DNA of 64,000 nt from Microbacterium nymphoidis (GTDB taxonomy: Bacteria > Actinomycetota > Actinomycetes > Actinomycetales > Microbacteriaceae), in NCBI RefSeq assembly GCF_021044885.1, contig NZ_JAJNOD010000001.1, positions 1,302,001 through 1,366,000 on the forward strand. Reading direction: 5' to 3'. This document shows, one piece after another, positions 57,546 through 64,000 of this stretch; positions within the stretch are counted from its first letter, which is position 1; each line of letters starts with the position of its first letter. The translations under genes were made by a program, and so were the position numbers. The notes under the pieces were generated by a model that ran no database searches, was not told the origin of the DNA, and worked only from the letters and a program-made list of their open reading frames with translations.

Positions 57546-59807
57546 TCAGCGCTGGGTGACCGTGCCGAACAGCTTCGCGATGGGCGCGAGCACGATCGTC
57601 CGCGATGCCGCCACGGCGCCGGCGATCACTACCATGCCGGCGAAGAAGATCCAGAACCCGTTCCAGTTCACCTCGTCCGTGCCGCCGAACATGTGGTTCA
57701 GGTTCCGCAGCGCACCGGTGGCGAACACCAGCACCACGTGGATGATGATGAAGATCACGAAGTAGAGCATCACCGGGAAGTGAAGCGCTCGGGCGATCTC
57801 CACCGGGTAGGCCTTGTTGAGGGCCTTCGCGTTCTTCGGCCAGATGCCGCTCATGCGCACCCCGGTGGTCGCCGCCAGCGGCGCGGCCACGAACACGGTG
57901 AGGAAGTACATGATCTGCTGCAGGCTGTTGTAGTTCACCCAGCCGTGCTCCGTCGGCCAGTCCAGCGACACGTACTGGATCGCGGCGGACAGCGCGTTGG
58001 GGAACACCTCCCAGCTGGTCGGCACGATGCGCATCCAGTGTCCGGAGGCGAACAGCAGCACGACGAAGATCAGGCCGTTGAGCAGCCACAGGATGTCCAG
58101 CGACTGGTGGAACCAGAGGGTCAGACTGATCTTCTGCTTCGAGTCCTTCGCCCAGCGGGCCCGCCAGAAGGCATCGGGGCGGCGCTCGCGACGAACGCCG
58201 AGACCGGAGCGGATGATCAGCACCATCAGGAAGATGTTGAAGAAGTGCTGCCATTGGGCCCAGGCCGGGAAGCCCGGTGTCGCACCCTCGGGCAGGTCGT
58301 ACTCGCCCGGATACGTGCGAAGGAAGTCGGCGATCGGGTCCAGCGACACGAGGAAGCGCGTGAAGAACACCGCGAAGAAGGCGAGCGCCAGCAGTGCGCC
58401 GCCTCCCACGATCACGATTCCCGCCCACTGCAGACGCGTGAACGCCCCGATGCGACGGGGTTCGGGCTGTGCCGGGTGCACGAATGCATATCGACCCGGA
58501 CGCACGGTACGCGGGAACGGCAGCGGCGGACGGATCTCCGCCACGGCGGCGCCCGTAGCGGAGGGCGACGATGCGGCGGGGGCGGCAGGCGACACTGCAG
58601 CAGGCGACGATGCGGCGGGATCGGCGGGCGACGATGCGGTGGTGGCGGGAGCCTCAGACGCAACGGGCGCGGCGATGCCGGCATCCGGCATCGCCGGGGC
58701 CGTCGCAATCGGGACCGATGCGGGAGCCGGGGCCACGACCACACCGGCCGGCGGCCAGGGCTCGCCGTCCGGCACACGCGGCATTCCGCGACGCAGCTCC
58801 TGCCCGCTGAAGGCGGAGGCAACGGACGATGTACCGGCGGACGCGGCGTGCGCGGGTGCGGCAGCAACCGGCGCGGCAGGAGCCGCCGGAGTCGCGGGAG
58901 TCGCCGATGCGGCGGCATCCGCGGCAACCCGACGCTGCGACGGTGCGACAGCGGTAGCGACCTCCGGCCACGGCGCAGCACCCGGGGTGCGGGGCAGTCC
59001 GCGACGAACCGCGATGACCGGTGCCTGTGCTTGCGCCGGTCCCTCGTCGCGGATGCTCGCGGAATCACTGTGCGCGGCGGCACCCGCGGGTGCTCCCGCC
59101 AAGCCGGAGCCCGCCTCCGCGCTTCCCGCAGACTCACTCGCGGCGCGAACAGACGAGGTGGCGGCAGCAGCGGCGACCGTCTCCGCGCTTCCCGCAGATC
59201 CGCTCGCCGCACGAGCAGACGAGGCTGCGGCAGCAGCAGCGACAGCGGCAACCGCGTCGGCGGGCGGCCAGGCTTCGCCCGCGGGCGTGCGCGGGAGCCC
59301 TTGCCGCAGCCGTGCGGGGACCAGGGGTCGCGTCCCGACGTCACCGTCGATGGCACCGGACTCCGAGGGACCCACCGGTGCGGTGGGCATTCCGGGAAGC
59401 TCCGGGGAGACGGCACCGGTCGCGTCCGACGAGATGGACGTCACCGCAGATGACGAATCCGCGATAGCGGACGTCGAGGGTGCAGGCGACGACTCCGCGG
59501 CGGTGGATACGGAGGCGGCCGCAGCAGAAGACGAGGGGGCGGCAGCGCGTGTCGAGGAAGCGACAGCCGAAGACGAATCTGCAGTGTCGGACGTCGAGGT
59601 GGCGGGCGACGAGGTCGCCGCAGCGGGGGTGGTCGCACCGCCGCCACTCCCGGTTGCGCCGTCCACGACAGCGACACCATCCGCGCCGGCGCCCGGCGCG
59701 AGAGCGGCATCGAGGATCCCGTCCGCGACCGTCGTCTGCGCGGGCCAGGCATCGCCACCCGCTCGCCGCGGGAGTCCGCGGCGTACCGTCGTGCCGTACG
59801 TCGCCAT
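57546..59807 (-). CDS. Cytochrome b/b6-domain membrane protein with long N-terminal repeat region
   Basis: A 753-residue protein. The C-terminal ~300 residues hold several transmembrane helices with His residues suited to haem binding ([48 protein letters not shown]). The N-terminal ~450 residues are Ala/Ser-rich, low-complexity and presumably disordered, but contain four copies of an RRGLPRxxGGxxWP motif (near residues 8, 166, 266 and 337). It follows the ETF alpha gene after 5 bp, so it probably accepts electrons from ETF and passes them into the respiratory chain. Confidence 0.85.
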   Translation of the reverse strand: MATYGTTVRRGLPRRAGGDAWPAQTTVADGILDAALAPGAGADGVAVVDGATGSGGGATTPAAATSSPATSTSDTADSSSAVASSTRAAAPSSSAAAASVSTAAESSPAPSTSAIADSSSAVTSISSDATGAVSPELPGMPTAPVGPSESGAIDGDVGTRPLVPARLRQGLPRTPAGEAWPPADAVAAVAAAAAASSARAASGSAGSAETVAAAAATSSVRAASESAGSAEAGSGLAGAPAGAAAHSDSASIRDEGPAQAQAPVIAVRRGLPRTPGAAPWPEVATAVAPSQRRVAADAAASATPATPAAPAAPVAAAPAHAASAGTSSVASAFSGQELRRGMPRVPDGEPWPPAGVVVAPAPASVPIATAPAMPDAGIAAPVASEAPATTASSPADPAASSPAAVSPAAPAASSPSATGAAVAEIRPPLPFPRTVRPGRYAFVHPAQPEPRRIGAFTRLQWAGIVIVGGGALLALAFFAVFFTRFLVSLDPIADFLRTYPGEYDLPEGATPGFPAWAQWQHFFNIFLMVLIIRSGLGVRRERRPDAFWRARWAKDSKQKISLTLWFHQSLDILWLLNGLIFVVLLFASGHWMRIVPTSWEVFPNALSAAIQYVSLDWPTEHGWVNYNSLQQIMYFLTVFVAAPLAATTGVRMSGIWPKNAKALNKAYPVEIARALHFPVMLYFVIFIIIHVVLVFATGALRNLNHMFGGTDEVNWNGFWIFFAGMVVIAGAVAASRTIVLAPIAKLFGTVTQR

Positions 59808-59812
59808 GCGTC

Positions 59813-60793
59813 CTACTTCCGTGCTTCGAGAGCCTCGATCAGCTGCGGGACCACCGTGAAGAGGTCGCCGACCACGCCGAAGTCCGCGATGTCGAAGATC
59901 GGAGCGTCGGCGTCCTTGTTGATCGCGACGATGGTCTTGGCCGTCTGCATGCCGGCACGGTGCTGGATCGCGCCCGAGATGCCGAGAGCGACATACAGCT
60001 GCGGAGAGACCGAGACACCCGTCTGTCCCACCTGGTGCGCATAGGGGATGTAGCCGGCGTCGACGGCCGCGCGCGAGGCACCGACCGCGGCGCCGAGGGC
60101 ATCGGCGAGACGGTCGACCAGGGCGAAGTTCTCCTCCGAGCCCAGTCCGCGACCGCCCGAGACGACACGCGCCGCTCCGCGGAGATCGGGACGCGACGAC
60201 GTGGCGGTCTCCTCCTCGAAGGCCGTGATCGTTCCCGCGGGGCGACCGGAGGGAACGACCTCGAGCTTCTCGGCTGAAAGCGGCTGGGCCGCCAGGCGCG
60301 CATCGACAGAACCGGCGCGCAGCGTGACGACGAGGGGCCCGAACGTCGCCGCGGAGACCGCGTTGAACGCACCGCCGTACACAGAGTGATCGGCGACAAC
60401 GCCTTCCTCATCACGACGCACGCCCACCGCGTCGGCGGCGAGCACGGCGCCTGTGCGGATGGCGAAGCGAGCGGCGAGGTCGCGGCCGTCCGCGGAGTTG
60501 TTGACCAGCACCGCGTCCGGACGCACCAGCGCGGCCGCAGCCACCAGGGCGTCGGCTGCGGGAACGCCGAGTGCACTCGTGTTGGCGAGCTCGGCGATCA
60601 GCACGCGCGTGGCGCCGGCTTCCGCGGCGGCCGCGGCAGCGGCGTCCCCGGTCCCGGGTGCGGCGATCACCAGGGCCACCGGGGTGCCTGCCTGGGCCGC
60701 TGCACCGAGGAGGCCGGGGGCGGCCGGCCCCAGATCACCGGCGGGCGTGGCCTCGATGGCGACGAGGATGGAATCTGCAGCGAAGTCGGTCAT
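59813..60793 (-). CDS. etfA: Electron transfer flavoprotein, alpha subunit
   Basis: A 326-residue FAD-binding subunit. Seen: [13 protein letters not shown] at the start, the FAD-binding C-terminal part [40 protein letters not shown] and [20 protein letters not shown], all standard for EtfA. It pairs with the beta subunit encoded directly upstream (11-bp gap) and carries electrons from acyl-CoA and related dehydrogenases. The ATG at 60793 follows GGGGCAGGATC. Confidence 0.93.
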   Translation of the reverse strand: MTDFAADSILVAIEATPAGDLGPAAPGLLGAAAQAGTPVALVIAAPGTGDAAAAAAAEAGATRVLIAELANTSALGVPAADALVAAAALVRPDAVLVNNSADGRDLAARFAIRTGAVLAADAVGVRRDEEGVVADHSVYGGAFNAVSAATFGPLVVTLRAGSVDARLAAQPLSAEKLEVVPSGRPAGTITAFEEETATSSRPDLRGAARVVSGGRGLGSEENFALVDRLADALGAAVGASRAAVDAGYIPYAHQVGQTGVSVSPQLYVALGISGAIQHRAGMQTAKTIVAINKDADAPIFDIADFGVVGDLFTVVPQLIEALEARK

Positions 60794-60804
60794 GATCCTG
60801 CCCC

Positions 60805-61581
60805 TCACACCAAACGGTTCTGAACGAGGAACTCGGCGAGCTTCGTGCCCGCGTCGCCCTCATCGACGATCTTGATGCCCGCCTCGCGGGCGGGCTTCTC
60901 CGCCACCGACACCATGATCGAGCGGGCCTGAGACGCCGGGTCGACGGTGATTCCGAGATCGGCGAGCGAGAGCGTTTCGAACGGCTTCTTCTTGGCGGCC
61001 ATGATGCCCTTGAAGTTGGGCATGCGTGCGTCCGGAAGCGCTTCGGTGATGGAGATGACCGCCGGCAGTGGCGCGGTCACCTGCTGCACGCCGCCGTCGA
61101 CGCCGCGGGTTCCGGAAACGGTTCCCCCTTCGATGTTCACGGAGGCCAGTCCGGTGAGCGTGGGAACCTCGAGCAGTTCCCCGACCATGACGGGGACCAT
61201 GCCACCCGTGCCGTCGGTGGACAGGTTGCCGGCGATCACGAGGTCGAACCCGGCGCGACGGATGGCGGCCGCGAGCACCTCGGCCGTGAGCGTGAGGTCT
61301 GCGCCGACCAGCTCGTCATCGACCACGTGGACCGCGTCGGTCGCTCCCATCTGCAGACCCTTACGCACCGTGGCGGCAGCGCTCTCGGGCCCCATCGACA
61401 GCACCGTGACGGTGGTATCCGCGGCGGAGTCAGCGTGCCTCAGGGCCACCTCGACGGCGCGTTCGCCGATCTCGTCGAGAACCACATCGCCCGCGCCACG
61501 ATCGGCGAGGCCCGTCTGCAGGCTCAGCTTGCGATCCCCGTACGTGTCGGGCACTTCCTTCACCAGGACGATGATCTTCAT
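60805..61581 (-). CDS. etfB: Electron transfer flavoprotein, beta subunit
   Basis: A 258-residue subunit starting [19 protein letters not shown]. Seen: [37 protein letters not shown], and [20 protein letters not shown]; the last contains the AMP-binding region. A glycine-rich ETF recognition-type stretch follows ([20 protein letters not shown]). First gene of the etfB-etfA-cytochrome b operon. It is divergent from a MarR regulator with palindromes between them. Confidence 0.93.
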   Translation of the reverse strand: MKIIVLVKEVPDTYGDRKLSLQTGLADRGAGDVVLDEIGERAVEVALRHADSAADTTVTVLSMGPESAAATVRKGLQMGATDAVHVVDDELVGADLTLTAEVLAAAIRRAGFDLVIAGNLSTDGTGGMVPVMVGELLEVPTLTGLASVNIEGGTVSGTRGVDGGVQQVTAPLPAVISITEALPDARMPNFKGIMAAKKKPFETLSLADLGITVDPASQARSIMVSVAEKPAREAGIKIVDEGDAGTKLAEFLVQNRLV

Positions 61582-61623
61582 CGACGCTCCTCCCGTTCTC
61601 CGTCGAGTCTATGTCGAATAGCC

Positions 61624-61688
61624 GGTATGTACCCATTCGGGCGGGTGAATTCCCCGGGGGCATTCCGGCGCGGACGCAATGTATACAT
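61624..61688. promoter_or_regulatory. Palindromes between etfB and the MarR gene
   Basis: GGTATGTACC (61624-61633) and ATGTATACAT (61679-61688) share the core ATGTA and are both symmetrical. They lie in the divergent intergenic region and are candidate sites for the adjacent MarR protein. Confidence 0.45.
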
Positions 61689-61759
61689 ACGCCCGACTCC
61701 GGGTGGCGATGCCCCGAGCGCCATATACGGACGGGTAGCGTGGAACGGCAGGAGGGACC

Positions 61760-62293
61760 ATGGCCAACAACCGACCGCTCGCGGTGGATCCGATCGCCGA
61801 GGCGAAGCGCCAGTGGCTCGCGCACGGTTGGACGGATGCCGCTGCAGGAATGACCGCAGTGACCAGCCTGATGCGCGCGCAGCAGCTCATGCTCGCACGC
61901 GTGGAGGCCGCGCTGAAGCCGTTCGACCTGTCGTTCGCGCGGTACGAGATGCTCCGGCTTCTGGCATTCACGCGCGAGGGCCGGATGCCGATGGCCAGCG
62001 CCACCGCGCGTCTGCAGGTGCACCCCACGAGTGTCACGAACACGGTCGACCGCCTGGCCAAGGCCGGCCTCCTCCGTCGCCTGCCACACCCGATCGACGG
62101 CCGCGCCGCCGTGCTCGAACTCACCGATCCCGGACGCGACCTGGTGGATGAGGCCACCGTCGCACTCAACGCGGTGTTCGAGAACATCGGGCTGGACGAC
62201 GCCGACGTCACGGAGCTCGTGAGCATCGTCGCGCGCCTGCGCAAATCGGCGGGCGACTTCCGCGATCCCGCCCCGGTTCCCGATCCGCTCTGA
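61760..62293 (+). CDS. MarR-family transcriptional regulator
   Basis: A 177-residue winged-helix protein. Seen: LSFARYEMLRLLAFTREGRM, the recognition helix region LQVHPTSVTNTVDRLAKAGLL and wing RLPHPIDGRAAVLELTDPGR. AGGAGGGACC precedes the ATG. It is divergent from etfB; regulation of the ETF-cytochrome b operon is a reasonable guess. Its 3' end faces the enoyl-CoA hydratase gene across a family A repeat array. Confidence 0.87.
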   Translation: MANNRPLAVDPIAEAKRQWLAHGWTDAAAGMTAVTSLMRAQQLMLARVEAALKPFDLSFARYEMLRLLAFTREGRMPMASATARLQVHPTSVTNTVDRLAKAGLLRRLPHPIDGRAAVLELTDPGRDLVDEATVALNAVFENIGLDDADVTELVSIVARLRKSAGDFRDPAPVPDPL

Positions 62294-62348
62294 TCCGCCT
62301 CCCCGACTCGTCACCCTCCGCCCGGGCTCTGTCACCGTCCCCCTCCGT

Positions 62349-62491
62349 CTCGGTCTCAGAAGCTGTCGTTGCGCCGCCGTTCGACCACACTTCGTGAGAC
62401 CAACACCCGCCTCGGTCTCAGAAACTGTCGTCGCATCGCCGCACGACCACACTTCGTGAGACCGACGCACGCCTCGGTCTCAGGAAAAGGT
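62349..62491. repeat. Family A palindromic repeat array, locus 3 (62-bp period, best preserved)
   Basis: Units start CTCGGTCTCA at 62349, 62411 and 62473, exactly 62 bp apart; the third is cut off after about 19 bp. In each full unit GGTCTCAGAARCTGTCG pairs imperfectly with CGACCACACTTCGTGAGACC, followed by a ~12-bp spacer. It lies between convergent MarR and hydratase genes. Confidence 0.88.
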
Positions 62492-62511
62492 GACCTGCCG
62501 CCGACCGGCGG

Positions 62512-63288
62512 TTACCGGTTCTCGAAGCGCGGGGCGCGCTTCTCGCGGAAGGCGGCCATGCCCTCCTTCTGATCCGCGGTGTCGAACAGCGCTGTGAACT
62601 GCGCGGTCTCGAACGCGAGCCCCTGGCTGAGCGGTGTCTCCTGCACGGCACGCAGGGCCTGCTTCGCGGCGATCACCGACGGCAGCGACTTCGAGGCGAT
62701 GGTCTCGCCGATCTGCTGCGCCACATCCGCCAGCTCGGCGGCGGGGACCACGCGCGAAACCAGACCTGCACGTTCGGCTTCGGAAGCATCCATGTTGCGC
62801 CCGGTGAGCACGAGGTCCGCTGCCTTGTATGCGCCGATCGCACGGGTGAGCCGCTGGGTCCCGCCCATGCCGGGGATCACCCCCAGATTGATCTCCGGCT
62901 GACCGAAGACGGCGGTGTCAGCGGCCAGGATGATGTCGCACATCATCGCCAGCTCGCATCCGCCCCCGAAGGCGAACCCGTTCACGGCAGCGATCACGGG
63001 CTTGCGCACCGCGGTGAGCCGGGACCACTCACCGAAGAAGCGACCCAGGCGCATGTCCAGTCCGCTGCGGTCCTCCATCTCCTTGATGTCGGCACCGGCG
63101 GCGAACGCACGACCGGCACCGGTGATGACGATGGCGCCGATCTCCGGATCCGCATCGAACTCCTCCGCGACGATGACCACCTCGTGCATCAGCTGCGTGT
63201 TCAGGGCGTTCAGCGCCTGCGGGCGGTTGAGGGTGATCCATCCGACGCTGCCACGGGTGTCGGCGATGATGGTCTCGAAGTCGGTCAT
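62512..63288 (-). CDS. Enoyl-CoA hydratase/isomerase (crotonase family)
   Basis: A 258-residue protein that hydrates 2-enoyl-CoA. Seen: [33 protein letters not shown] (oxyanion-forming region), [12 protein letters not shown] with the first catalytic Glu, and [17 protein letters not shown] with the second, so it is predicted active. The C-terminal [18 protein letters not shown] is also typical. It follows a 3-hydroxyisobutyrate dehydrogenase gene on the same strand after 30 bp; together they fit valine or short-chain fatty-acid breakdown. Confidence 0.92.
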   Translation of the reverse strand: MTDFETIIADTRGSVGWITLNRPQALNALNTQLMHEVVIVAEEFDADPEIGAIVITGAGRAFAAGADIKEMEDRSGLDMRLGRFFGEWSRLTAVRKPVIAAVNGFAFGGGCELAMMCDIILAADTAVFGQPEINLGVIPGMGGTQRLTRAIGAYKAADLVLTGRNMDASEAERAGLVSRVVPAAELADVAQQIGETIASKSLPSVIAAKQALRAVQETPLSQGLAFETAQFTALFDTADQKEGMAAFREKRAPRFENR

Positions 63289-63318
63289 GGCTGCCTCTCG
63301 TCTACTCGCGCGAGCGTG

Positions 63319-64000
63319 TCACTCGGCGCGCTGCGCCGCGGCGCTGGCGGATCGGATGGTCTCGATGATGCCCGAGAAGTCGCGTGCCGCGCCAGGGCCC
63401 TCGGCGTACCGGGCGTAGATCTCCTCCGCGTGCAGCCCCAGGGCGGCGCCGACTCCGGTCTCCTCGATCGCGTGGCGTGCGAGCCCGAGATCCTTCGCCA
63501 TCAACGTCCCTGCGAAGCCGGGCCGGTAGTCGCGGTTCGCGGGGCTGGTGGGAACGGGTCCGGGCACCGGGCAGTTCGTCGTGAGCGCCCAGCACTGACC
63601 GGACGCGTGAGACGCCACCTCGAACAGCGCATCGTGCGTGAGTCCGAGCTGCTCACCCAGGACGAAGGCCTCGGCCACCGCGATCTGCGTGATACCGAGG
63701 ATCATGTTGTTGCAGACCTTCGCCGCCTGCCCGAGCCCCGGCCCGCCGCAGTGGACGATGCGCGCGCCCATCGCCTCCAGCAGCGGGTGCGCGGCCGCGA
63801 AGTCCTCGTCGCTGCCACCCACCATGAAGGTGAGCGTGCCGTTCTCCGCGCCGACCACCCCACCGGACACCGGAGCATCGACGTTGCGCTGACCCGCCGC
63901 GAGCGCGAGGTCGTGCGCCTCGCGCGCCTCGCTCACCGCGATGGTGGAGCACTCGATGAACAGCGAGCCCGCCGGCGCCGCTGCCAGCAGCCCGTCGTCA
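63319..64000 (-). CDS. mmsB: 3-Hydroxyisobutyrate dehydrogenase (5' end outside window)
   Basis: The frame is open to the window edge, giving the C-terminal ~226 residues of a protein about 300 long. It oxidises 3-hydroxyisobutyrate to methylmalonate semialdehyde in valine catabolism. Seen: FIECSTIAVSEA, VDAPVSGGVVGAENGTLTFM (substrate-binding), and GQAAKVCNNMILG with the catalytic Lys. The N-terminal NAD-binding motif is beyond the edge. It is upstream of the enoyl-CoA hydratase in the same operon. Other beta-hydroxyacid dehydrogenases are possible, but the context favours MmsB. Confidence 0.9.
   Translation of the reverse strand, partial: DDGLLAAAPAGSLFIECSTIAVSEAREAHDLALAAGQRNVDAPVSGGVVGAENGTLTFMVGGSDEDFAAAHPLLEAMGARIVHCGGPGLGQAAKVCNNMILGITQIAVAEAFVLGEQLGLTHDALFEVASHASGQCWALTTNCPVPGPVPTSPANRDYRPGFAGTLMAKDLGLARHAIEETGVGAALGLHAEEIYARYAEGPGAARDFSGIIETIRSASAAAQRAE

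Noticed and set aside
62349..62491. CRISPR array
   Set aside because: The repeats have a 62-bp period with a 50-bp palindromic core, spacers are about 12 bp and similar to each other, only two to three units exist, and no cas gene is near.

Overview
The window is high-GC chromosomal DNA from an actinobacterium, most likely Microbacteriaceae (Microbacterium-like). This rests on the GC-rich codon use, several -10-like hexamers sitting 6 nt before a start codon (the leaderless pattern), F420-linked genes (an LLM oxidoreductase and CofE), ROK/LacI/DeoR-controlled sugar operons and an LAXTG-type wall-anchored protein. I see no rRNA, tRNA, phage, IS element, plasmid gene or CRISPR array. It reads as a catabolic and envelope region of a soil or plant-associated saprophyte.

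Layout. 0-9.8 kb: 3' end of galactokinase, a cytoplasmic GH3 glycosidase divergent from a TetR regulator, a TPR protein, a small protein with a possible L7/L12 C-terminal-like fold, a TIM-barrel isomerase divergent from a ROK regulator, a type-B carboxylesterase and an LLM oxidoreductase. 9.9-14.4 kb: a CUT1 sugar ABC operon (ROK regulator, binding lipoprotein, two permeases) with a clear operator. 14.4-21.3 kb: two palindromic repeats, a lipoate ligase/DNA methyltransferase pair, a monoglyceride-lipase-like hydrolase, a MarR-MFS operon, an alditol-oxidase-like flavoenzyme and a DUF4259 protein. 21.5-33.5 kb: a rhamnose region (LacI regulator, rhaM, rhaI and, 8 kb away, rhaB) that encloses a DeoR-controlled CUT2 ABC operon carrying its own 2-hydroxyacid dehydrogenase and FGGY kinase. 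33.5-36.5 kb: an SGNH hydrolase and a two-gene arginine/ornithine catabolic operon. 36.7-45.4 kb: one giant LAVTG-anchored surface protein. 45.7-55.4 kb: a PutA-like protein that has lost its catalytic motifs, divergent from a large LuxR-type regulator, then three overlapping genes for anchored proteins and a convergent polytopic membrane protein. 55.4-64 kb: thioesterase, GNAT-CofE pair, an ETF beta/ETF alpha/cytochrome b operon, a MarR regulator, enoyl-CoA hydratase and 3-hydroxyisobutyrate dehydrogenase.

How the parts work together. LacI-type boxes before rhaM and rhaB (11 of 12 positions alike) tie the split rhamnose genes into one regulon, although no rhamnulose-1-phosphate aldolase is present. 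The ETF genes are followed directly by a membrane cytochrome b, suggesting electron flow from acyl-CoA or amino-acid oxidation to the membrane; the nearby hydratase and hydroxyisobutyrate dehydrogenase fit valine or fatty-acid breakdown. Arginine could be converted to ornithine and then to glutamate semialdehyde by the amidinohydrolase-RocD pair.

The least explained material is: (i) a family of imperfect palindromes repeated with a 62-bp period at three tail-to-tail junctions; (ii) a second family of long hairpins present three times; (iii) a full-length PutA look-alike without catalytic residues; (iv) the membrane-protein cluster beside it. All functional calls come from reading the sequence; no database search was run.
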